This document shows positions 21,857 through 36,483 of a stretch of 64,000 nucleotides of DNA, one piece after another; position 1 is the stretch's first letter, and every line of letters begins with the position of its first letter. The stretch is from Chaenocephalus aceratus. Lineage: Eukaryota; Chordata; Actinopteri; Perciformes; Channichthyidae. The notes beneath the pieces are model-generated. The model saw only the letters and a program-made list of their open reading frames with translations, was not told the origin of the DNA and did no database searches. The translations under genes were made by a program, and so were the position numbers. The stretch is taken from contig CM043800.1 in assembly GCA_023974075.1 (NCBI GenBank), positions 32,500,452 through 32,564,451 on the forward strand. The letters run 5' to 3'.

Positions 21857-22516
21857 AAATTAGTCATTCGAGACAAAAAAATGTCCACTGCAAAATACTT
21901 TGATAAAAACATTATATTAAAAGGTTTTTTTCACAACTTTTTTGGGTTCAATCTTTAAAGCAACTTCCGCCCTAATACCAAATATGTAATCATTTTCAGG
22001 ATTTTAACCCTTTAAATGCCATTTTGAATACATGAAACCGCTGTTTTTTTTCATGATGAAAACAGAGAAAATTAGTTATTTTCCAAAAAATACATATCTG
22101 GGGACTGGCTCTTTTTTTTTATAACAGTCTTGGATATGTCAAAGATTAGCAACAAAATGGATTTTTTTGCATTATGAGTTTTTGCACAAAATCAGATTGA
22201 ACAAAATAGTCACAAATTAGTCATTCGGGACAAAAATGTCCACTTCCAAAAACTGCTCTAAAATGACAACAGATTAATATTTTGTAAAAACTTTTTGGGG
22301 TTAAATCTTTCAATCAACTTCAATCCTGATCAAAAATACCAAATGTTAACGTATGTTCAGGATTTTAACCCTTTAAACTGCCAGTTTGAAACATGAATTT
22401 GCGTTTTCTATGAAAAACATGCACAAAAAGGCAGTTATTTTCCATATAATGAACGTTGGGGGGGGTCGGCTTTTTTTTATCACAGTCTTGGATATGTCAA
22501 AGATTAGCAGCAACAT
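21857..22516. repeat. diverged tandem duplication, unit about 357 bp
   Basis: Positions 21,857-22,157 and 22,213-22,516 share AAATTAGTCATTCGRGAC, AAATGTCCACT, CAGGATTTTAACCCTTTAAA and TCTTGGATATGTCAAAGATT in the same order, with substitutions and small indels. A further upstream stretch (21,690-21,830) has a related 'GTGGACGTTTTTGTCC' phrase. It is probably internal repetition of an old mobile element; the family is not recognised. Confidence 0.75.
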
Positions 22517-24612
22517 TAAACATATTAAAGTTTACGTTACTTACAACATATTACAAGTGTTTATGGCATTAGTGTTATTAATTTTGTTTACTTTGTTCTA
22601 ACATGTAGGCCACACAGTGGTAGGCAACCTACCTATGATCCCTATTTTGCTTGGAATATGGTCAAGGAATCACCTGAAGGATAGTGTAAAACCGTTTCAG
22701 AAGAGCAGAGGAAGGAATATGAAAAAGTCCAACTTCAGCACAAGCAAAGACACCACATCTGCGCCATCTTGGACACAGGTTGCTGTGACCTTCACTTTCT
22801 TTAGTTTACCCGACGTCACCTGCACGCCACAGAAGTTTCTACTTTTACTCACCGCGGAAATTGACTTTAAAACCTTTGCTTGGAAACACATTACATTACC
22901 ACAACGAGTGAGTTTGAACTTTGTAACTTTATTAAACGTTTGTTTTTGACAATTAGCTAACAGAGACCACAGTGCAGAACCTGAGCTAGCTTAAATACAA
23001 GAACAAAAAGTTACATCAGTGGTTTACTAATTTCCTTATTTTCCATGAGCCAGGTGCACAACACCACTGTGACTTGAAGAAGACAAGAGAAGAGAAGGGC
23101 CGAATTAATCTTTTAAGAGGCGACATGATGCAGCTTTAGTAAGTATCCTTAACTGGCTTTACACTTGTTTATTGAAGGTCTATGCCCTTTTGTTAATGGG
23201 TTATCAGTCAGTTCCAATGCTAATCACGGTGCAGTTTGCATACTGCCATTGTAGGCTACTGAGAGGTCTCTGACGTCCCCTATTGTTTTGACATGTCAGT
23301 ACAATTTGATGTGTTTAGTTTATGTCATAGTTCTGTGCGTACTGGCTCACTGTCATGGCTTACTGCTAGGCCACAGCTGAATACAATGAAGCCATTTATG
23401 TCATTAGTAACACCTGTGGTTATCTGACAAGTCTGTCTGCTGGGAAAAAGTGATTTTGTAAATGCTAATGAACGTTCACATAGCCCCTGAAATCATTGGG
23501 CTGTCTTTGTTATGTTATTGGATGTTAGCTTCACCAGTTTGCTTGGGCATTGCTTAGGTCTTCCTGTATGAAAGCTTTTGTACTCCCTGTGTTTGAATGT
23601 GAGGTTTTTGCTTCACAGTTTAAAGACAGGTAGGTTATTTTATGTGGCAGCTCTGATGTCTATCAGGTGTGTTTTTAGTGTATATTGACCTTATTTGTTT
23701 TGACTGTGAGCTTGACTAGTGATCAACCCATGCTGCTCTGCACAGGTTGAGTGAGTTTATAACATGGTTGTATAGATTCTTGCTCTTATGCTGCTTATTT
23801 GAAGTGTTTGAGTTGAGACCTTGGGGCCAGTTAAGTAAAGGGGATATTTCTGTTTCTTGTCTCTGTCTCATTTGTGTGAGCTCTCTGTAAGAATGTGTGT
23901 GTGCCTGGTGATGCTCACAATGTGCCGTCCAAATGACTTTGTAATGACAGAATTGCTGAGCGATTTCCGCTTCACTTTAGCCCTTTACCGCTGAACAAAA
24001 ACACAATGTTTACCCTGTAACATCTGGGTTTGATCTTTAACAACACTCCCCTTTTGCATTTCATGATGCTATAATGTGTTTAAAGGGAATACATAATGAA
24101 TAAATTAGACAGAAACAAAAAACTCATTAAGGGCTTTTTGTTAATCTTTCTACTGTTTCAATAAACTCCAGCTCTGTTTTGCAACTACTATATATTTTAA
24201 TAAAAAATAAGTTACTCCAGCTACATGGAGTTGCTATTTACGTGATCTATATAATCCTGCTTTGGAGCACATGTCTAGCTTTAAGAAACTAGTATTTTAC
24301 CTATATTTAGCAGGGTTTCCTGTGTTTAAAAAACCCCGTGCATAGATATAATAATTCTGGTGAGAGAATAGTAATGCTGTGCCCGGTGTAGTTCCAATGT
24401 CTTTAATGAAGCCTCTTGAAGGAAAGGAAAGTTTGAAATGTCACTTTTCTAAGCCAAAAATAATCCTACAGTCCTCTGTCCACCTCTGGTCCAGCGCTAT
24501 ATTCACTTTTAAAGACAGGTAGCTCATCCTGAGGGATCCGGGGCTGTGCATGCTAATGTGGCAGCATACCTGCACAACACAGTAACTATGTGTATTTTAG
24601 ACTCAGCTGCAG

Positions 24613-27059
<2,447 letters not shown>

Positions 27060-28096
27060 GAAGGCAGAGAAAGCGGGTTGGTGACAGAGAGGGAGAGAGG
27101 GATGGGTAGATGAAGGTAGTAAAGAGACAATCAGATTGGATGAGAAAGACAGTGACAGGTAAGAGGAGATGAGAAAGAGGAGATGCAGAGAGAGAAGGGG
27201 AGAAAAAAAACAACAGAGATGGGAAGACTGGGAAAAGTGACAGGTGCCGAGGAAAAGAGAGCGACAGGAAATAGAGGAGACGGAGGAAAGCAGGCAGACA
27301 GGGTGGGTGCAGGGAGACAGAAGGTTAGGGGTAGAGGGGTGCTAATGGCTGTATGCAGAGCAGGACTGGGGGGCATGCAGGGGGTTGTGGGGGAAGAGAG
27401 ATTGGATGCGTGTGGGTGGACGGACGGAGGGAGAAACGGAGGTGTAGATGGAGTGATGGAGCGAGGAGGGAGGTGAAGGATCAGTGGTGTCCAGCTGGCC
27501 TCCTCCTCGGCCCCTCATTATACCAGCAAAGGTCTGTCAGGAATAGTAATCCTGCAGGAGACCATGTACACAGTTAGTGTTTGTGTAAAAGTGGGTACAC
27601 GTGACTAGCATGCATGTGTGTGTTTGTGTACATGTTGAGATGGTTGTGAGGATGGATGAATTCATTTGTGTCGTGATATGGCATTCTGCAGATCGCAGGA
27701 GGCACAATATTTGTTAATTAAAAAAAAATTAAATATTGAAGACTCCAGCGATGACCTGGCCAACACATTGTATTCTACTGGAAACATAGCTGTCGGGTAC
27801 CGAACAGGTCTTTGCATAACTCACATAAACATTAAAAGGCTAAATAAACATTTACATTTTTATTGAAAATGACATAAAAATGATCATTCCCTTAACGTTG
27901 CTAATCATGCAATCAGTAACAAATAATTGCAGTTAGATATTTAAAAAAATGGTGCCAAAGAATTCAGCTAAAACATGTGTGCATTTGTTATATAATGCAA
28001 GTGACCTATTGCATGTGTGTGTGTTTACGTATGCATGTGTGTGACCACAAGCTGGTGTGGGCATATTATAAGATGAATGTGTAAATATACAGTATG

Positions 28097-28127
<31 letters not shown>

Positions 28128-28369
28128 TACTAGAATGCACCTGAGTGCGTGTGCGTAGTATAATGATCAGTGCATGCATTTGTGTGTGAGACGATGACAT
28201 GGGAATATTTAGATGGGGGGCCTGTGTGAATGCAGTGTGTTTTCATGAATATATGTGGATGACTGTGTGTGTGTGTGTGTGTGTGTGTGCACGCCCTAAC
28301 TCCTAATCACCAACTCACTCACTCTGGCTCTCTCTTTTTCCTTTCCCCCCTCTTCTTCTTCGCCTCCCA

Positions 28370-28560
28370 GCCCACCACCTTTGGTAATGAGGTGATCGGA
28401 TCAGAACCCTTAGCAGAGTGGACCGGCCCCGTTCTCACTCGCAGATACACGCGGGTCAGGCCTCCCTCATTAGCCGCCATCACAGTGACATCACAGGCCA
28501 ACGAGCCGGTGTGCAAATTGAAAACATCAAGTTCACCGAATCAAATCAGAACCGCGACAA
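28370..28560. promoter_or_regulatory. candidate conserved non-coding element
   Basis: A compact block of mixed composition between purine-rich tracts, with ACCTTTGGTAATGAGGTGAT, CTCATTAGCCGCCATCAC and GTGACATCACAGG. No repeat or ORF explains it. The call rests on composition and homeodomain- or CRE-like words only. Confidence 0.3.
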
Positions 28561-29149
28561 AGACCCGGCGAGGCTGAGTGTCACAAAAAAAAGAGAGAAA
28601 GAAAGAAGACAAGCAGGTATTTTTTTTATGCTTTTTGAGGATCTTGTGGAATTAGAGGAGGAGTTGGACGTGGTGTATTGGGGGTGGGGGGGGAGAGGAG
28701 GGTCGGATGGGGGAAAATGAGAGGCTGAGAGGGGTGGAGGGCAGAATACAATTTATAAAAAAAGAAATAAAAAAAAGGAGCAGAGAGTCAAGGGGACTGA
28801 CCTGGTGATGAGAGGGGGGAGAGGGGGGGAGAGGGGGGGGAGAGGGGGGCAGTTTCTTAGTGCACGTGCACCACATAATGAAAGGTTGAACTTTTTGTGG
28901 CCGGGGTGGCATACCAAATCAACTCATCCTGGGAGTGTTAAGAGAGAGAGAGAGTGGGGAAGGGAGAGGGGAAGGCAGGGTGAGAGAGAGAGGGAGAAAT
29001 GGAAACAACAGACGACCCGAACGACAGAGGCGAAGGAGAGGCAGAGACTTTAACGAGGGACAAGGGAGGGAGAGAGGGACGGAACATGGGAGGGACAGAG
29101 ACCGTCTCCCTGAATGAGCGGAGAGGAGGGAGAGACCGAGAGGCCCCCG

Positions 29150-29330
29150 CTACGTGGCTGCCACGGGGCCCTGAGTGACAGAAATTAATAATTAGTGACA
29201 ATGATTGACAGCGCTCCCTCCATCTGCGGCTCACTGCCGCCTCACAACGCCTGCCTCCGCCAGCGACCGCGGGCACAATGAGCTCCAGAGGGATTGTGGG
29301 AGACGCACTTGATTGACAACTGCCTCCTGG
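29150..29330. promoter_or_regulatory. candidate enhancer with PBX-MEIS sites
   Basis: TGATTGACAG at 29,202-29,211 is the exact PBX-MEIS/PREP decamer. TGATTGACAA at 29,310-29,319 matches 9 of 10. The first is preceded by AATTAATAATTAGTGACA (29,183-29,200), which offers homeodomain cores. The block is bracketed by purine-rich tracts yet is itself balanced and repeat-free. Function is inferred. Confidence 0.45.
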
Positions 29331-29480
29331 AGAGACAAGGGGGGGGGGGTAGAGGGGAGGAGAAAGGAGAGAGTGAAAGAGAGGAGGGGCGGTGTACAAG
29401 AAGCAGGGATGGAGGGGAGAGGTGGGTGACGGGGGGCAAAGGGGGACCGAACAAGAGAGGGGGGTTGGGGGTTTAGGAAG

Positions 29481-30909
29481 ATGGTCAGAGATTTTTTTTT
29501 GCCCCCCTAAGAGAAGGAAGGAATTGCTGCCATCAACTCCTCTCCGTCCTTACCTCCATTACCTTCCCCACTTTCTCCATGGCAGCTCCACACCATAGCC
29601 CCATTATGCAAAAGAGGCACATTTAGCACAAGGGAAGGAGAGGGATGCATGAAGAGGAGAAGACGAGATGGAGGGTTGAGGTTCTGCCATGGGGGAAAAT
29701 AGCCTGTAAATAGCCATCAGCGGGGAATTTGCCCCTCTCTCCAGCCCTGTCCTGTCTCTGTTTTCCTCTCTTTCTCCTAGCTCCGCCTTCCTATCCCCGC
29801 TGTCTTTCTCTTTACTGTCAGCGGTGACACCATGAAGTGTCTCGGGTTCGCAACACACCTTGTCTTCCTCTTAAACATGTGTAAAGCCTTGTATGACGAT
29901 GCAACCTCACAAATGTTATGCCTATGTCACACTTTTTTTCTTTCTGCCACATTTTACTTTATGTTATCTCTGTCCCTTTCTACTCTTCCCTCACATTTAT
30001 CTCTCTCCCTGCCCTCCCTTTTTTCTTTCATTTTATTCTCTTCTGACGCCATACTTTCCTCTTCCTCCCCTCTGGTGTAGCCGCTCTCTTCATCCTTTTC
30101 CCTTCCATGCCAGGCCTGTTTCAGCCCGCCATGACATGCCCGGGCTAATGTGCTCCAGTACGGCTTAATCGCTGCACAGGTCTCCAAGGCTTACTGCTAC
30201 ACACTGTAACAAAGTACACTATTTACCTCAGGGCCACACAGAGAATAGGCTTGCACAGAGCACAACGAAATCCAGTGGGGAATCAGTTTCACATCACAAC
30301 ACATTATTGATTTTCCCCCCGCCAAAACAGACATGTTATTCATTGTTGCCTGAGCTTGGTTTCCTATCTCTGTGTCCCTTACAGAGGTGGGGAAGGAGCT
30401 CAGGATTAAGGTCATGCCCTCGAGGTAAACACTGTAATGCGTCTTGTATTTTTCCACCAAAACTATCCATTTTACTGGGTAATAGTTTGTTATACTGTCG
30501 CTGTCTCTGGGTGCATCACTTGCTCGTTTGCACTTTTTGTTGTCTATCATGTAGTGACTGCTGCGGTGATTCTTCTTACAAAGACGTAGGGCTGCTACTA
30601 ACACAATATATATTTTATAAATAATGTATTCTGTCTATAAATGACCTGAACATGGCAAAAGAGGCACCTCAAAACAGTCAAAGAACTTCAATAACAATGT
30701 TACATTAGTGACATTAGTGAATCCCAGCAGTTGAGAAGTGAGATCCAGAAAGTCACATGTATGATTGGTTGATATATGTTTTGTACTTAATCAATTAATT
30801 ATTATTATTTTGACAGTTTTGATTGACTTATTAAATAGGCATCTAAGTGATTTATTAGTATTTCAATGCAAATGCCCTGATCATTGGGAACTCCCCTTTA
30901 TGCATGTAA

Positions 30910-30913
<4 letters not shown>
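29481..30913. other. intergenic, no gene recognised
   Basis: Pyrimidine-rich on the + strand at 29,740-30,110, mirroring the purine tracts to the left. Otherwise unique. No gene supported. Confidence 0.6.
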
Positions 30914-31058
<145 letters not shown>

Positions 31059-31567
31059 AGACTTCACAGAACACGTGGAGTTGACAGCTGGTAACTGCAG
31101 GGCCCAGCAGGTTGCAGTGTGTGTGTGTGTGTGTGCTTGGCCCCAGAGGGCCCCTGACTCATGGCCAGAGAGGCAGGCAGAGGTGTGTGTGTGTGTGTGT
31201 GTGTCCATGATTTTGTGTATGTGTGGATGTAACGGGGGCCTGGCTGACTGGCTAGCCTGGAGTTGACTTCACTTCAGCTCCGGTGATTGATTGGAATGGG
31301 CCTGGACACGGGGCGATGTATTGCCTTTGGTCACTACACCTTTGACTACCTTCATTACATCAATATCACTCTCTTTCTGCTTCCCTGTTTGTTTTTGTTA
31401 TTTGTGTGTACATGTGGCCTTGCACTGAACTTTGAAGAGTTCACTTTATTATGATAATCAGCAAAAAACCTGCATTCCTGGTCCAGGAACTTCCTAGAAA
31501 CACTTTCTGATCTGTTTTATTAAAATGATCTTCACTGGTAAGCAACATGGCAGATTAGTTTCCCTAA

Positions 31568-32236
31568 AGGCCCTGACACACCAGGGCGAACTCGGCCGTT
31601 TTCGTTTGTCGGACGACGAAGTGTGCCCTGTCGCCCAAACTCAATTTGGTGTGTCCCGCACCGTCGGCCGTGACACGCCTTATTTGGCCTTTCATGCCCG
31701 ACGCTTTTGGCCGATTCAACATGTTGAATGCGATGCGTCGGCCACAGGCAGTCGGCCAAAGAAATCACTCTGATTGGCTGTTCAGCTAGCGAATCAGTGC
31801 ATGAGAAGCGAAACGGAAGTGAGGGACGTAAACAAACGATTTAAGAAGGCACACACACAGACGGCTATTCATTTTCATCTCATCGGTTTATTTCTCATCA
31901 TGGCGATCTGGAATGAAGGAAACAAAGACCTGATCATCACCTTGATCCAGGAGAGGCCAGCTCTGTACAACATTACAGAGAAAAAGTATGTCTTCCACAA
32001 GCAACACTCCAATGGCTGAGCTCCAGTACCGCACGAAACATGTTGTGAAAATAGAACGCACACGCTATTTGTTGTTTGTTTATATCACTTATTCTGTTCT
32101 TCTTCTCTGTCTTCCGGTTGTTGCCTCTTTTGAATGACGAATACACACTACCCGCCGCCTGCTGGTAAGGAGAGTTATTGCCACTCACGCATGCGCAGTT
32201 CGTACATGCTCGGCTGAAGTCTTTGCGGTGTGTTTC
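31568..32236 (+). mobile_element. Harbinger-like DNA transposon remnant, right end missing
   Basis: Starts AGGCCCTGACACACC, the same terminus as the complete copy at 62,095. Internal similarity to that copy includes TTGGTGTGTCCCGCACCGTC, GATTGGCTGTTCAGCT and GAGTTATTGCCACTCACGCA. The match ends near 32,236, so the right terminus is lost. Unlike the other copy it keeps a coding remnant resembling a MADF domain, which PIF/Harbinger elements often encode in their second (Myb/MADF-type) protein. Confidence 0.7.
31900..32019 (+). pseudogene. MADF-domain fragment inside Harbinger-like element
   Basis: An ATG at 31,900 opens MAIWNEGNKDLIITLIQERP, then ALYNITEKKYVFHKQHSNG and a stop. LIxLIQERPxLYN is the usual start of a MADF (Myb/SANT-like) DNA-binding domain. 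Only about 35 residues remain of an approximately 85-residue domain, and nothing downstream continues it. Probably the fossil first exon of the transposon's accessory protein. Confidence 0.55.
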
Positions 32237-32879
32237 AATTCAGTGAACACTGAAAACTATTTATCTCTGGCTTTACCTCTCTTTGATTCTCTCTCTCTCA
32301 CCAGAACCAGCTTGTTCGTGGTCAGGATGCCATTTGAAGGAGTGTGTTCGCCAGCCCGCCTGCCTCTGGCTATGTTGCCATCTTGAAAGGTGCCGCGGCA
32401 CACACACCTGGCCCGCCGGCTGCCTCTTTGGTCTGCCTCACCTTTTGTCAGCACCATGTTAATGAAGGCCCTGTCAGTGTCCACCGCTCGCACACCGGGG
32501 CGCCTTTTAATGAGTGCGCTATTTGATCGCTATAGACACCCGGCACGCACGTTGCTCGGTTTTTTTTTTTTATCCCTTATGGAAGATACCCCTTCGCTTT
32601 GTGTATGTGCATGTTCACAGAAGTGTGTGTGTGTGTGTGTGTGTGTGTTAAGGGCTAAAGGGGAGGGAGACAAGAACGAGGGGGCTGGTCAGCTGGTTAG
32701 GATTCATTTATAATAAAAGGGGGAGGGTGGTTGTCTTTAAAAAAAAAAAAAAAAAAAAAGGAAAGAAAAGAAAATTATTATTTTGATTCCCCCCTCCCTC
32801 TGTACCCAAGTGAGCCGTGGCTCTCCCTTTTCAGGGGTAGATGAAAGCAGCTGGGCTCAGGGCTTCCAACAAAAAGTGC

Positions 32880-33070
32880 CAAGCGATCACAAACAAACCT
32901 TCAGATGAATCACATCAAAGGAGCTGCCCCAATTGTTAGCCCTCTCGTATCTGCGGAAAATTGGCTCATTAAGGGCAAAACATGACATTGTTTACATTAG
33001 CCGGGGCCTGATTAGTGCCAGCCATGTTTGTTGTGTTGCTCCGCTGTCCGCTTACCAACAGACCACTTCA
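32880..33070. promoter_or_regulatory. candidate conserved non-coding element
   Basis: Contains CCCCAATTGTTAGCCCTCTC, AATTGGCTCATTAAGGGC and CCGGGGCCTGATTAGTGCC. ATTGT (SOX-like) and ATTA cores are set in balanced sequence with no repeat. Inferred from composition only. Confidence 0.3.
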
Positions 33071-33294
33071 GCCGCTCTGCACAATCGCTCCTTTGAAGGC
33101 TTTCTTTCTGTGGGAAAAAAGGAGATATAAAGAGTGAGGACAACAACAACAAAAAGAAAGGAAAAAAACAGAAAGGGTGTAAAATACACCCTTTCACAAA
33201 CACATACAATCGCTGTACCAAGCCCACACAAATGGACATGATAGCTGGTCTTTTCTCTCTCTGCCTCTCTTCGCTCCTCAGCTCATCGGCGCTT

Positions 33295-33445
33295 CTCTCT
33301 TTAGGACTAATTAGGTTGCTCGTTGAAATGGAGGCGATAGCAGAGGACAGTTGGGCCAATGATGAGTCTGTTTGTGCTGTAATTGCACTGATAAAGAGGC
33401 CAATGTTGTTGGCGGCAAAGAAAAGAAACGAGAGAGCTTGACAAT
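33295..33445. promoter_or_regulatory. candidate conserved non-coding element
   Basis: Contains GGACTAATTAGGTTGCTCG, GGGCCAATGATGAGTCTG and GCTGTAATTGCACTGATAAA: two homeodomain cores (TAATTA, TAATTG) and a CCAAT word within 110 bp. No repeat. Low-certainty inference. Confidence 0.3.
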
Positions 33446-36416
33446 GAAAGGGCCGGGGGCTCTTCTCTGCCGACGGCCTTGTCTTCGTCAAAAGAACACC
33501 TTTTGTGCAGCGAGGCTTTTGTAAACTGAGATGATTTCTAATCTGTGGAAAGTGCCATGTGTTTTAGACAGGCATGTGTCTCTGTGATCTCCCAGTGGTG
33601 TAAGGGTCCTTCTAGCTTCTCATCTCCCGCTTGAACTCCTTTCTCTCATTTCTTCTGCCCCTCCTTTCATTTTCTTTAAACGTTATAGAATCTCTACAGC
33701 ATATATTCTGGGCGTAGAAAAGCTGAAGTGCATTTGGATATTCTCTTTATTGCACACATGTAAAGAGATCTACTGTACAAGCCTTATTGTCATATACAAC
33801 CTCTATACATTGCAGTTATTGGCAATGGACATTTCAAGTCCCAGGCGTTGCTAACAATGCAACCTTAATATACTCAAGACACATGAAGAAGAATTCGATA
33901 AATGGTGAAAGTTAGATAGCAATGTAAGTCAAAAAGGAATACGTTTCTTAAATAAGCAAGCATGCACTGTCCCTCAACATCTATCGGATTAAAGTCATCA
34001 TTTTCCTTTTGAGAAGTTTTTCTTAGAAAAGGACATTTCTACATTATTGATATTATCTGACGGTTCTTTTGGTGAACTTCACTATAAAAGTTCCCTCAAT
34101 TAAACATTTGACCTATTAAGATTCAGGATGGGGCTTTTCATCTACCCCAGCTTGGTCTGGCAGCAGAACGAGACAATGAGTGACAAAATAAGCCACGGGA
34201 AAAAAACTTTGGGAGTTAAACTTTAAGTTATAGGTGAGCAGGTCAAGCTGCAGCGCTAACGACGGTAGCCCTGAGTTACCCTTCACCTTCCTCGGTCCCC
34301 AGGCCGCCTCACCTTTGCCCTGGGAGAGAAATGGAGTTTGAGACAGAAGGGGGGAGGGATTGAGAGCAGGACGGGGAACACATCCCCCTCAACATAATGA
34401 TAACCACTGAGATCTGGCCACGGTCCCCCACTGGCCCCTGGACACTCAGCCCCGCGGCCCCCAGGTCAGCTCAGCACATTATTCCTCCTCTCTCCTCCTG
34501 AACTCTCTGACTCCACATTTACATACCCACCACTTTTTCTCCCTACATTCTCTCTATTTTCTGCTACACTTCCTCCATTTTCTGTTCCCATATTGCACCT
34601 CATTTTCTCTCCCTGATCTCCTCCCTCTCTCCTCTTTGTCTTTTGCATTTCATCTGTACAGTCCAGGTAGTGTGTACTGTATGCACACCTGCAAGTGTGT
34701 GTGTGATAATTACCATTTAGAATACTAGCAGATCTCTGAGGGAGGGAACCCAAGTTTGCCAACAGTGAAGCATTGTGGGAGCTGTTTGGTTTGTGTTTAG
34801 GTGCCCTTGGTGTGCTGTGCTGAGGAATCAGAATTTCCTTGACTTTTGACCGCCTTTGTCCCCAGGGGGGAGGCAAGGAGGGATGGAAGGGCACACACTG
34901 ACTTCCATTTGCCGGTTAAGGACCCATATGGAAAATATAAATTGGTAGCAGCAGGAAAGACTGAAACCATTGGCATTCCGGGCATCGCCCATTTGAATTC
35001 ATGAGGTTGCGTTTAGTTTCTGCCCACTTCTCGATTGGAATATTTAAAAATGTGTCACGCGAGAAAAGATGGATAGAGATGTCCACAGCGCTTGGTTCTG
35101 TCATTGTTTTCTGTGTGAACGCTTTTGGGTTTTTTCTACAGTTCTTTCGTTTTGATATGATTAATAAATCAATGATGGAATGTTGACAGCTAGAATGTGT
35201 TCATTTAATATCTACGGTACATTTTGCAGACGTACAACATTTTTGCAGACTTACAATATATATATTTTAAATGATTTATTCTACTATTTCACAATTAGAC
35301 AGTTTACACATCCAAAAAACAAACATGAAGCAGCATGAAGCAGCCTGGTACTTGTACATCCACAAGCATGCCAATATTTATGTTTCTTTATATTTACATT
35401 TGACATCTGGCAAACAATCTAATGCAGAAAAAGTTGCATAATATAAAATAATTTAATCATAGCATAGATTTTTTGTAGACTTTTGAACTGTATTCAGCGT
35501 GTTAATAACAGTTCTATTCAAAAAGTAAATGGGAGCTTGTCTGATCTATGATTACTCTACACTGTGGTTCTCAAACGTAATGCCTTTTAATCCCTGAAAA
35601 ACAAAGCGTTTGTAACACGACCGCTTATCGTGTTGTGGTTCATGTTATCAGCAGTTTTGCCAAAGAGGGATTTTTCAAAATCTTTTATAAAGAAATATGC
35701 TTGAACAGACTACATCCTGTATTCCAACATATGTTATAAAAAGCTTTGCTGCAGAAGTTTTTATTTCTAGTGAAAATGACATTAAATAGTTAAGGGACTT
35801 TAAACAGCACATTCTTTGGCGCTGTGTAATTCATTTCTGTAATTATATCTAATTGAATGTCAAAGGGTCATGGTCTTTTAGCATAGCTTAAGGGCTCAAG
35901 CTAATGATTATTTTCACGATAAATTAACCTGTAATTAATAATTTTGATTAACTGATTATAATGTTATTCTAGACATAGCACATATTAACCATCATAATAT
36001 CCAGAGTTCTTCATATTGCTTGTTTTATTGAGGCAGCAATCCAAAATCCAACCATTTTCCGTTTACTCTGATATAAAACATATGAAAGCTTTAAATAGTT
36101 AAAGTAGATACATTTTCCGTTGAATGATTATTTAAATGTATAACCATTTCAGCACCAAACGGATCTATTTTCCTCAACACTTTAGCTTTATGGATGTCTA
36201 CTCCATGTTGAAATAACCCCTAAGTGTTCAATAAAAATGAAACACTACCTTGTGACACATGCATAATGTCTCATGTCACGAATGAGTATCACGTTGACGA
36301 CATAATAGACCTCCTTCCTGCCTCACATCACGTCTCCTCCTGCCTCAGGAACCACACTCCACGAGCACAAGGCAGTGGTGGAAGGGAGTAAAGCTTCCTA
36401 GATGGATGTGCAGGGT

Positions 36417-36420
<4 letters not shown>

Positions 36421-36480
<60 letters not shown>
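36421..36480. repeat. (TG)n microsatellite, 60 bp
   Basis: Uninterrupted TG run. Confidence 0.97.

Positions 36481-36483
<3 letters not shown>

Noticed and set aside
22617..22949. 110-codon open frame on the + strand
   Set aside because: No family resemblance, no splice or promoter context, and it lies next to a diverged repeat. Length alone does not support a gene.
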